NCBI RefSeq assembly: GCF_000227585.1
Contig: NZ_CAFB01000034.1
Span: forward strand, 86,418-150,417
Direction: 5' to 3'
Source: Candidatus Glomeribacter gigasporarum BEG34
GTDB lineage: Bacteria > Pseudomonadota > Gammaproteobacteria > Burkholderiales > Burkholderiaceae
DNA length: 64,000 nucleotides
Part shown: in pieces, positions 58,071 through 64,000 of the stretch
Layout: every line of letters begins with the position of its first letter
Numbering within the stretch: position 1 is the first letter of the stretch
The notes under the pieces: generated by a model
Seen by the model: the letters and a program-made list of their open reading frames with translations, nothing else
Told to the model about the DNA's origin: nothing
Databases searched by the model: none
Position numbers and translations under genes: made by a program

Positions 58071-59305
58071 TTGCTCATTGGGTGTTCTGCCGGTTCGGCG
58101 GTCAGTAAGTGTATGGCTTGCGCATCGGCGCGAACGTATTGGCGGCACAGCGCGATATCGGCCTCTGATACGCCCGCCGCTGTAAAGCACTCCGGCCAAC
58201 GTGCAAGCACTGCCATCACCCGGTTTATCTCGATGCATGCCTCATTTTTCGTCAACATGAAACGTCCGCAATCTGAAAGAATATTTTTAATCGAGGGTTC
58301 GTGTGCCCATTTGCCGACACGCAGCTGCTGGTAATCGATCCCTTGCAGCTGCGGCTGTAAATCGTAAGCAGGCGTCAGCTTCCAGCCCTTCCCATCAAGA
58401 AGGAACGCATGGTTTTTCTCGTGATCGTCGGTATTTTCCATCAGTACATTGAATGTCATGCGCCAGAAGATCTGGCGGCAATCGTCTTTTGGCGTGCCCG
58501 AAAACTTTCGAGCCGTATCTGCAAGGTCTGAGTAAGCCATGTCGTTCATATCAACGCCTTGCGCGATCAAAAGCGTGCGGGCGCTTGCAAAGTGATGGCG
58601 CGCGCCATTTGGAGTGCGATCGAAGCGTTCGACAAGAAGAACGTTTTTTCCTCGTACCGGCACTAAGCGCGATTCGGGAACCGAGATGCCGCAGGCCTGC
58701 GCTAATCGAAGCGAAGCATGCTCGATGGCGCACATATCCGCGATATCGCCTTCTGCGGGAAACTTGGCTATCCAGTGCCGCTGCCGATCTTGAATGATGG
58801 CTTTCAGTCGTGCGCCGCCAGCGGAAGCGCCCGGCCGTAAAAGCCGTCGCATCTCGTCATTGATCGGCATATGATGTTCAAGCGCCTGTGCCGCGCGCAA
58901 CAAGTCTGCAAGATCTGCCGCCTGAAAAGCCTGTTCTTTTGCCACCACGTAGTCATCGGGCGATGAAGAAAAACCCAGCGCTCCAATCCGGTCTTCGCCG
59001 GCTGTTGCCAAGTAATCGATCGGCGACCGGCGTGGCAATTGGAAAACTTTATCAATGATCTGGCGGCCCCACCGATCAGGTCCCGCATCTTCAAAGACCG
59101 GGTGCAAATCAAGCCCGGCGGGCGGCTCGAATTGTCCCGCTTTAAGCGGCAGATCCGGCGACAGAGCAAATGCGTTTTTGCTCGCTCGCCATTTGCCCGC
59201 GTAGGAAAACAAGCACCGCCGACCACCGATCAAATCGAGTGTGCCGCATAGCACAGGCTTGAGCGCACTTTGTGGATAAATCCAGACGTACAGCGCATTG
59301 TTCAC
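58040..59305 (-). CDS. hipA: HipA-type serine/threonine kinase toxin
   Basis: The 421-residue product has the HipA N-terminal subdomain (MNNALYVWIYPQSALKPVLC, GRRCLFSYAGKW, FEDAGPDRWGRQII) and a kinase core with SAGGARLKAI, HWIAKFPAEGD, VLLVERFDR, the catalytic NTDDHEKNHAFLL and TPAYDLQP. HipA phosphorylates glutamyl-tRNA synthetase in E. coli, causing dormancy. All key residues appear intact. Its start overlaps the hipB stop by four bases. The 3' end overlaps the remnant at 57948. The module separates two copies of the recombinase-nucleotidyltransferase segment. Confidence 0.93.
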   Translation of the reverse strand: MNNALYVWIYPQSALKPVLCGTLDLIGGRRCLFSYAGKWRASKNAFALSPDLPLKAGQFEPPAGLDLHPVFEDAGPDRWGRQIIDKVFQLPRRSPIDYLATAGEDRIGALGFSSSPDDYVVAKEQAFQAADLADLLRAAQALEHHMPINDEMRRLLRPGASAGGARLKAIIQDRQRHWIAKFPAEGDIADMCAIEHASLRLAQACGISVPESRLVPVRGKNVLLVERFDRTPNGARHHFASARTLLIAQGVDMNDMAYSDLADTARKFSGTPKDDCRQIFWRMTFNVLMENTDDHEKNHAFLLDGKGWKLTPAYDLQPQLQGIDYQQLRVGKWAHEPSIKNILSDCGRFMLTKNEACIEINRVMAVLARWPECFTAAGVSEADIALCRQYVRADAQAIHLLTAEPAEHPMSNQRKSLCARM

Positions 59306-59628
59306 CGTGAAGTTCCTTTTTGTTGGGTGGAAAGATTGCGCAGTTCAAGCAGTAAGGCCATTTCATCACTGACCGGATTGGCGATTTCAGCGAGAAACTG
59401 TACTCGCCCAATCAGCCACAAGGCCATCGCATAGACCGAAATGGAGACAGTTGGATCACCTCGTTCCATTTTACGTAAGGTAGGAACGGAGACTTGCATG
59501 CGATCGGCAAAGGATGACAGGGTTTGTTTGCGGCGCTTGCGGGCAATGTAGAGGTGTTCTCCCAGTGTAATGAGCGCGCGTTCCACCGGGGGAGGCAGCA
59601 TATCAGCGGCATTGGATCTTCTAGGCAT
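59302..59628 (-). CDS. hipB: HipB-type XRE antitoxin
   Basis: The 108-residue product has a helix-turn-helix: LGEHLYIARKRRKQTLSSFA, DRMQVSVPTLRKMERGDPTV, followed by a short C-terminal tail (LSTQQKGTSR). It should bind HipA and repress the operon. An inverted repeat (59632-59672) directly upstream is the likely operator. The overlap ATGA couples translation with hipA. Confidence 0.9.
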   Translation of the reverse strand: MPRRSNAADMLPPPVERALITLGEHLYIARKRRKQTLSSFADRMQVSVPTLRKMERGDPTVSISVYAMALWLIGRVQFLAEIANPVSDEMALLLELRNLSTQQKGTSR

Positions 59629-59631
59629 AAA

Positions 59632-59672
59632 AATAATACTGTGCTTTTCCTAACAAAAAAGCAACTATTATT
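59632..59672 (-). promoter_or_regulatory. inverted repeat upstream of hipB, likely operator
   Basis: Arms AATAATACTGTGCTTTT and AAAAGCAACTATTATT pair with a few mismatches, the left end four bases from the hipB start codon. The AT-rich centre may contain the promoter. HipB proteins repress through paired sites of this type. Confidence 0.5.
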
Positions 59673-59789
59673 TCTTTTTTTACAATGGAGCGTGAGACCG
59701 CCCTTCTGTTCAGATCAAGTGACGAAAAGGGATCAGGCATCATAAGTAAAGTATTTCACGGCTTATCCAGTCCACCGTCTTTCGCAATA

Positions 59790-60030
59790 CCACATTCCAA
59801 ATGAAGCGCCATACGTTGTATTCGGCACGCCACTGGTTGGCCGATACGAAAGCAGCGGATACGCAGCAGGAAGCCGCCCGATGACTCGGACATCATTCGA
59901 TCTGCACCGCGCGCCGTCACTAAGCGCCCCGCCGATCCGCCTGGCTGAGTCAGGCAGGCCAACGATAGGGCGCCGAAAACGCGCAATGACCGGATATCGA
60001 AATTCAAAAGCGTGTCCACTGATGGGCTAT
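59790..60030 (+). pseudogene. 3' remnant of a second copy of the recombinase gene
   Basis: The sequence follows the 3' end of the gene at 56628-57551 and its flank (for example GCAGGAAGCCGCCCGAT, CACCGCGCGCCGTCACTA, GATCCGCCTGGCTGA, GAAATTCAAAAGCG) with frameshifts and stops, including TGA in place of the codons before LLGHHS and TAA for the catalytic Tyr. It is not coding. It marks the left border of the second copy of the recombinase-nucleotidyltransferase segment. Confidence 0.8.
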
Positions 60031-60088
60031 CGCATTGCGGTGTAAAGCATATAAACTGAATGCCGCTGAATGTTATGAGGTCAGGATC

Positions 60089-60379
60089 ATGAAACCCTCT
60101 GTGGCGCTGAACGCAAACCGGAACGCCATCCGCCAGGCGGTGCAGCGATTTAATACCGCGAACCCGCGTGTGTTCGGTTCCGTCTTATATGGTGAAGACC
60201 GCGATGGGAGTGATCTGGATGTGCTGGTGGATCCCTTGCCGGGTGTAACGCTGTTTGACCTAGGAGGACTGCACGCTGAATTGGAAGAAATGTTAGGTGT
60301 ACCCGTCGATGTGTTAACACCGGGGGATTTGCCGCCGAGGTTTCGTGAACGAGTGGTATTGGCCGCAAAATCCATATGA
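60089..60379 (+). CDS. MNT-type minimal nucleotidyltransferase (MntA-like)
   Basis: The 96-residue product has GSVLYGEDRDGSDLDVLVD, an exact GSx10DxD nucleotidyltransferase motif, and a C-terminal VPVDVLTPGDLPPRFRERVV. Proteins of this type act as antitoxins that AMPylate HEPN toxins. No HEPN gene follows; instead its stop directly abuts (TGA ATG) a 158-residue gene of unknown type, and the same pair was duplicated (57657-58070). ATG 60089 is chosen on the conserved N-terminus MKPSVALNANRNAIRQ. Confidence 0.85.
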   Translation: MKPSVALNANRNAIRQAVQRFNTANPRVFGSVLYGEDRDGSDLDVLVDPLPGVTLFDLGGLHAELEEMLGVPVDVLTPGDLPPRFRERVVLAAKSI

Positions 60380-60856
60380 ATGAGAAAGGCGTCATTGATG
60401 ATTCCAGAGACTTCTCCGTCCCGCTACCTCAGTGGAATCGCTGCGCTCAATATTCCATCCACCAGGGGAACGGGCGATTGGCATTTGATTGAGACATTTT
60501 TCCGGCCTCGCCAGCAACACTCACGATTGTTCGTGTCTGGGATAGGGTGTGAAACCGATACAACCCCTCTGCTTTCCAATAGAGGGATATTTGAATGTTC
60601 TGCGCGCTTGAGTGAATGGCAGATTCCTCACCCGCCGGGTGCAGTCTATGCAGCCGATCATGCGCGTGCAATTGCTGACATGGTGCTCGTCTGCGTATTA
60701 GATGGGAGTGAGCCCGATCACGTTGAACTAGACGATTGGATGCCCATGAGTGAGGATAAGCAGGCCGTTTTTGATCTGCTCGAGATCGCCATGCCGCACC
60801 TGACGTTAGAGCAGAAAAGCAAAGTCGCCGCATGGAAACAAAAGAATGCAATTTAA
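60380..60856 (+). CDS. unknown partner of the MNT nucleotidyltransferase
   Basis: The 158-residue product (from ATG 60380; ATG 60398 gives MIPETSPSRYLSGIAALNIP) contains GTGDWHLIETFFRP near the N-terminus, a middle part with YAADHARAIADMVL, and an acidic stretch DDWMPMSEDKQAVFDLLEIA. I recall similar proteins beside nucleotidyltransferases in other proteobacteria but can name no family. It directly abuts the nucleotidyltransferase gene and the pair moved together, so a functional link, possibly a toxin-antitoxin or modification pair, is likely. There is no HEPN Rx4-6H motif. Confidence 0.6.
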   Translation: MRKASLMIPETSPSRYLSGIAALNIPSTRGTGDWHLIETFFRPRQQHSRLFVSGIGCETDTTPLLSNRGIFECSARLSEWQIPHPPGAVYAADHARAIADMVLVCVLDGSEPDHVELDDWMPMSEDKQAVFDLLEIAMPHLTLEQKSKVAAWKQKNAI

Positions 60857-61079
60857 CGGAAGAGGTAGCGATGCGGATCTCGCTGTGCTGCTCTCTGAAC
60901 CGCGCGGAGAACGGGTAGATGCGGCGATCGATATGGCAGGCATTGCGTTCGATGTCCTATTGGATACTGGCGTTCTCGTTCAAGCGCTCCCGCTATGGGA
61001 AGAAGAGCTAAAGCGTCCTGAGCTATTCAGCAATCCCTGCTTGATCGAAAACATTCGTCTTGAAGGGGCGCGCTTATAA
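60846..61079 (+). pseudogene. N-terminally truncated MNT nucleotidyltransferase
   Basis: The 77-residue frame matches the second half of the gene at 61960-62304 (AAIDMAGIAFDVLLDTGVLV, ALPLWEEELKRPELFSNPCL, IENIRLEGARL). It retains GSDADLAVLL but lacks the preceding GS and helix, so the GSx10DxD site is incomplete. Its start lies inside the end of the preceding gene, indicating a deletion junction. Confidence 0.75.
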
Positions 61080-61087
61080 GTGCGACC

Positions 61088-61168
61088 ATGATGCCAGATC
61101 GCTATTTGCGTAAAGCGGAGCGCGCGTGAGCAGTTGCTCGGCTTCTGCTATTGAATGGATTAAAACGT
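61088..61168 (+). pseudogene. remnant of a HEPN partner gene
   Basis: MMPDRYLRKAERA, stop (TGA 61127-61129), then AVARLLLLNGLKR in the same frame, is the usual N-terminus of a HEPN protein found directly after MNT genes of the preceding type. The rest is absent; the hepT gene on the other strand begins to overlap at 61160. It shows that the truncated MNT at 60846 once had a HEPN partner. Confidence 0.65.
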
Positions 61169-61558
61169 CGGCTTTGGTACGCTGCGTTCTTGATGTTCTA
61201 AAGTCAAAGCTTGTGCGATTTCTTGTACTTGCTGCTGTAGCTTCGGCAAATCATTGTGAACAGTATCCCAGACCGTCTGTAAGTCCACCTCAAAATAGCC
61301 GTGCATTAAGGCATTACGCATACCATAAGCAAAAATGATCGGCAAGTCCGGGTGTGCAGCGACAAATTCGGGATAGGTTTGTTGAATGTTCCGGCTTGCC
61401 TCACCAATGATTTCAAAGTTGCGTATCACGGCATCCTGCACCATTTCACTTTCTAGAAACACAGATTCGGTTATGTTCTCCGTGTACTTTTGAATGCGAT
61501 GGATTGCTTGAAGGATATGTCTCAAGTAGTCAGGTAGACGTTGCGTTTCTTTGCTCAT
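61160..61558 (-). CDS. hepT: HEPN-domain toxin (HepT-like, DUF86)
   Basis: The 132-residue all-helical product has the HEPN RNase motif RNALMHGY (Rx4H) and the family core VIRNFEIIGEASRNIQQTYP and LPDYLRHILQAIHRIQKYT. HepT toxins cleave RNA, including tRNA 3' ends, and are silenced by MntA. Catalytic residues are intact. The start overlaps the mntA stop (ATGA), so translation is coupled. The C-terminus (LEHQERSVPKPTF) overlaps the HEPN remnant on the other strand. Confidence 0.9.
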   Translation of the reverse strand: MSKETQRLPDYLRHILQAIHRIQKYTENITESVFLESEMVQDAVIRNFEIIGEASRNIQQTYPEFVAAHPDLPIIFAYGMRNALMHGYFEVDLQTVWDTVHNDLPKLQQQVQEIAQALTLEHQERSVPKPTF

Positions 61559-61845
61559 ATCGGTATCGCTTCTGTCAGTACAGTCGCGCGAAACTTTTCG
61601 GGTAATGCCATAGGCGTCAATACGTCCACCGGGACATTGAGCAACTGTTTCAGTTCGTAGTAAATGGCGCCGAGGTCAAATAACGTCATGCCTGGCTGCC
61701 GATCAACCAGAATATCCAAATCACTCTTGTGGGTATCCTGACCGTGCAAGACGGATCCAAATACGCGCGCATTGCGGGCGCAATGTGATTCGACAATGCG
61801 TCGGATAGCTGCCCGGTGCATATTTAAGGCTTCAGAGGGCCTCAT
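61555..61845 (-). CDS. mntA: MntA-type antitoxin nucleotidyltransferase
   Basis: The 96-residue product has GSVLHGQDTHKSDLDILVD, an exact GSx10DxD motif, then GMTLFDLGAIYYELKQLLNV and VPVDVLTPMALPEKF. It is a paralogue of the gene at 60089 but is paired with a true HepT. MntA adds AMP to a HepT tyrosine to neutralise it. The complete, overlapping pair looks functional. Confidence 0.92.
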   Translation of the reverse strand: MRPSEALNMHRAAIRRIVESHCARNARVFGSVLHGQDTHKSDLDILVDRQPGMTLFDLGAIYYELKQLLNVPVDVLTPMALPEKFRATVLTEAIPI

Positions 61846-61959
61846 CGTTTTTTTACTTCAGAGTGCTCAATTGAGATAAAGCAAGTCAGATGACCCGTTG
61901 ATTATACAGATGCATCTACCAGTCATGATATTTTAAGCGTGTTCTGCATGAAGTATGCC

Positions 61960-62304
61960 ATGAGTACTGCTCAGCTTGACCCGGAGACCGAACGCGCAGC
62001 GCGCGTCTTCCTGGAACGGATCAAAAGCCGGTTCAATGTGGCGGGCGCGATTCTGTTCGGAAGCCGTGCGCGCCGCACGCACCGCTTGGATAGCGATGCG
62101 GATATCGCTGTGATTATCCGAGAACCGCATGGCAAGCGTTCAGCGGCAGCCATTGATATGGCGGGCGTTGCTTTTGATGTTCTCCTTGAAACGGATGTAT
62201 TGGTTGAAGCACTTCCGCTATGGGAAGAAGAATTGATTCATCCAGAATATTTTAGTCATCCAGATTTAATTGAAAATATCCGTCGCGAGGGCATAAGGCT
62301 GTGA
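61960..62304 (+). CDS. MNT-type nucleotidyltransferase, orphaned
   Basis: The product of about 114 residues (ATG 61960; in-frame starts at 61939 and 61948 exist) shows LFGSRARRTHRLDSDADIAVII, an exact GSx10DxD motif, and the C-terminal LPLWEEELIHPEYFSHPDLI. HEPN partners normally follow directly. Here only a short frame (GTG or ATG, then MAAKEYTQAE, stop) remains, so the partner has been lost. It is the full-length relative of the truncated copy at 60846. Confidence 0.85.
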   Translation: MSTAQLDPETERAARVFLERIKSRFNVAGAILFGSRARRTHRLDSDADIAVIIREPHGKRSAAAIDMAGVAFDVLLETDVLVEALPLWEEELIHPEYFSHPDLIENIRREGIRL

Positions 62305-62356
62305 GTATGGCTGCCAAAGAATATACTCAAGCAGAGTAACGAGAGCGTATAAGGTC

Positions 62357-63583
62357 ATGAGTCGCAGCAGCGTCCAATGTTTCGAGCGTGAACGTCTGAG
62401 TCAGGTTCTGGCGGTTCGGCGGCTGAGTCAAATGCAGCTCGCGTCGATGGTTGGGGTATCGCCGTCCACAGTGAGCAAATGGCGTTCAGGCCGTCAAGCG
62501 CCAGAAGGGAACGCTTTGGAACGCCTGGCCCATGTTGTCAACGTTGCGCCGGAGTGGTTCACGAGAGCGCCTTCCGCAAAGCTCTCTACTCCCCTGTTCC
62601 GCAGCAACCTCTCGGCTCATGCGGCTGCGCGCGCGATGCTGAACGCCCGGCTGGAGTGGGCCCAAGAGATCGCTCTGATGTTTTCGGAGTTTGTGGACTA
62701 TCCGGCTCTGCATTTGCCGGTGAGGTCATACACAGAACCGGAAGAGATTGCGCCCGATGAGATCGAGTCGGCGGCTTGTGAGTGCCGCGATCTTTGGCGT
62801 ATTGGACAGGCGGCCATCCCCGATCTCGCACTCGCCATTGAAGGGGCGGGCGTCATCCTGATTCGTGAAATCACTGGCGTTGCGCAAATTGAAGGTTTAT
62901 CTGCCTGGAGCGAGGCGCTTGGCCAACCGTTCATTTTCTTGTCCGCTGACAAAGACAATGGATATCGAAGCCGGTTCGATCTCGCACATGAACTGGGCCA
63001 TTTGATTCTGCATCGATCAATGACTCGGTCGGCAGAGCGTGACCGCCACAAGCAACTGGAAAAACAGGCGCATTATTTTGCGGGCGCATTTTTATTGCCT
63101 GCACAGACATTGGCCAACGAAGTTCGGATTCCCGTCACACTGGATGATTTACTGCTGTTGAAGCGACGATGGGGTGTCCCTGTTGGTGCCCTTATCAAGC
63201 GTTTGCGTGCGCTGGAGATACTGGATGAAGCGGCTGAGCAGACGCTCTTTAAGCGGCGCTCCGTGCGATGGGGTGCCAAGTCCGAACCAGGCGATGGCGA
63301 TCGGTTACCGGAACAGCCACGTCTGTTACGCCGTACTCTTGATCTGCTGGTCGAAGAGAACATCCTGCCGCTCAATTCAATTCCGCGTCAGATCGGATTG
63401 TCTGTGCGCGACATTGAAATGCTAGCCGGACTGCCGGAAGGGTATTTCCAGGGTGCGCCTGAAGTGGTGTCACTCGCGCGCTTACGGTCTGCACGGGGTG
63501 CTTCAAATACACAAGTAGCTGCAAAAAGTACCGGCGTTTTGATGCCGTTCAGATTCAGGCAGGGCACACCATCCAAGATTTGA
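62357..63583 (+). CDS. XRE-family regulator with ImmA/IrrE-type metallopeptidase domain
   Basis: The 408-residue product has an N-terminal helix-turn-helix (RLSQMQLASMVGVSPSTVSK), then a ImmA/IrrE (COG2856) zinc peptidase domain with FDLAHELGHLILHRS (HExxH) near residue 210, an insert RHKQLEKQAHYFAGAFLLPA with the third ligand region, and a C-terminal helical part (DLLLLKRRWGVPVGALIKRL). Such proteins cleave or control phage and toxin-antitoxin repressors. It ends directly before the shortened phage-type nuclease gene (TGA ATG), which suggests a prophage or island origin. Confidence 0.88.
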   Translation: MSRSSVQCFERERLSQVLAVRRLSQMQLASMVGVSPSTVSKWRSGRQAPEGNALERLAHVVNVAPEWFTRAPSAKLSTPLFRSNLSAHAAARAMLNARLEWAQEIALMFSEFVDYPALHLPVRSYTEPEEIAPDEIESAACECRDLWRIGQAAIPDLALAIEGAGVILIREITGVAQIEGLSAWSEALGQPFIFLSADKDNGYRSRFDLAHELGHLILHRSMTRSAERDRHKQLEKQAHYFAGAFLLPAQTLANEVRIPVTLDDLLLLKRRWGVPVGALIKRLRALEILDEAAEQTLFKRRSVRWGAKSEPGDGDRLPEQPRLLRRTLDLLVEENILPLNSIPRQIGLSVRDIEMLAGLPEGYFQGAPEVVSLARLRSARGASNTQVAAKSTGVLMPFRFRQGTPSKI

Positions 63584-63811
63584 ATGATGCACAGTGGGAA
63601 ACTGCGCCGCTTAGTCGCCAGCTTGTCCTGCATGTGCTGCGGCATGGGCATCAAAGCCAGCGATGCGGCGCTGATGGCCCTGTGTGTGCGCTGCCATGCG
63701 GAGTTAGATCAAGGCCAGACGATGACGAAGGAAGAGCGGCGCGCGGCGCAATACGAATGGATGGCGAAGACGTGGGTGATGCTCGCGGAGCAGGGGAAGA
63801 TTGCGGTGTGA
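63584..63811 (+). CDS. shortened phage-type DUF1364-like zinc protein
   Basis: The 75-residue product begins MMHSGKLRRLVASLSCMCCG and has LCVRCHAELDQGQTMTKEER, matching the ends of DUF1364-like phage recombination/nuclease proteins (two CxxC/CxxCH pairs). The middle, which in the family holds the segment between the first Cys pair and GMGIKASD, is missing, so an internal in-frame deletion is likely. The start abuts the preceding stop. Activity is doubtful. Confidence 0.6.
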   Translation: MMHSGKLRRLVASLSCMCCGMGIKASDAALMALCVRCHAELDQGQTMTKEERRAAQYEWMAKTWVMLAEQGKIAV

Positions 63812-63926
63812 AGGAAAAATGTTATTAACAGGTCATCCTTCAGAAAAAGCCGTTTGAGTCGGTCAATTATTAAATTTATAATTTAATAGGATTTTCAGTG
63901 TAATAAATCAGAGCAAAAAAGCGATA

Positions 63927-64000
63927 ATGCATATTCTCTTTGTGGATGAATCCGGAACACCGCCTCCTCACAATAAAGCGTCAGAAACGCACTTTTTTAT
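63927..64000 (+). CDS. start of a DUF3800 domain protein, cut by the window edge
   Basis: The 24 visible residues MHILFVDESGTPPPHNKASE and onward match the DUF3800 N-terminus (a YILFVDESG strand with an acidic catalytic-like Asp-Glu), a family of predicted RNase H-like nucleases common in defence islands and prophages. The upstream 115 bases are AT-rich without a further gene. Assignment rests on this short stretch only. Confidence 0.65.
   Translation, partial: MHILFVDESGTPPPHNKASETHFF

Noticed and set aside
1..64000. CRISPR array
   Set aside because: No set of regularly spaced short direct repeats with unique spacers; the array at 56150-56316 has only three repeats, one inverted.

Overview
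The window reads as one chromosome segment of a betaproteobacterium of the Burkholderiaceae with a host-associated lifestyle. The housekeeping genes (dnaG, rpsU, tsaD, folC, an SPOR gene, cvpA, purF, mfd) have Burkholderia-like sequences and partly Burkholderia-like order. The neutral part of the segment is full of palindromic repeats, decayed genes and toxin-antitoxin modules. The combination of a large NRPS-PKS locus, a type IVb pilus, many remnants and moderate GC best fits the endofungal Mycoavidus/Glomeribacter clade. That placement is inference; no rRNA is present to prove it.

Layout. 1-3730: end of a type IVb (R64 thin-pilus-like) operon: ATPase, membrane platform, two prepilins. 3731-22019: core genes (uppP, dnaG, rpsU, tsaD, tpiA, purF, cvpA, SPOR gene, folC, a DinG-type helicase, mfd) interrupted by a truncated pcm, a MerR regulator beside a repeat-containing (possibly phase-variable) membrane-protein gene, a DUF29 gene and a vapBC-type module. 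Nearly every junction here carries a palindromic element that starts with TAG. These elements often supply the stop codon of the neighbouring gene, and one lies in frame inside tpiA. 22020-24121: AT-rich genes for unrecognised, possibly host-directed proteins, cut upstream by an IS66-family element (24131-26964).

27120-54643: a biosynthetic locus on the minus strand, in transcription order: AurF-like diiron oxygenase, methyltransferase, a tiny ORF, a two-module NRPS (Gly, then Cys with a built-in thiazole oxidase), a 5058-residue NRPS-PKS (C-A-PCP, Cy-A(Cys)-PCP-E, C-A(Gly)-PCP, KS-AT-ACP-TE), an MFS exporter and an ABC-F protein. The expected product is a short thiazole/thiazoline peptide-polyketide starting from glycine, possibly N-oxidised and methylated, with export and perhaps ribosome protection encoded at the end of the operon.

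54685-64000: an accessory island with a broken MATE transporter, a small HTH gene, a repeat/palindrome array next to a tyrosine-recombinase-like gene, partial duplications of that recombinase with a nucleotidyltransferase pair, hipBA, mntA/hepT, further MNT/HEPN fragments, an XRE-IrrE regulator, a shortened phage-type nuclease and the start of a DUF3800 gene. I saw no tRNA, rRNA or CRISPR array.
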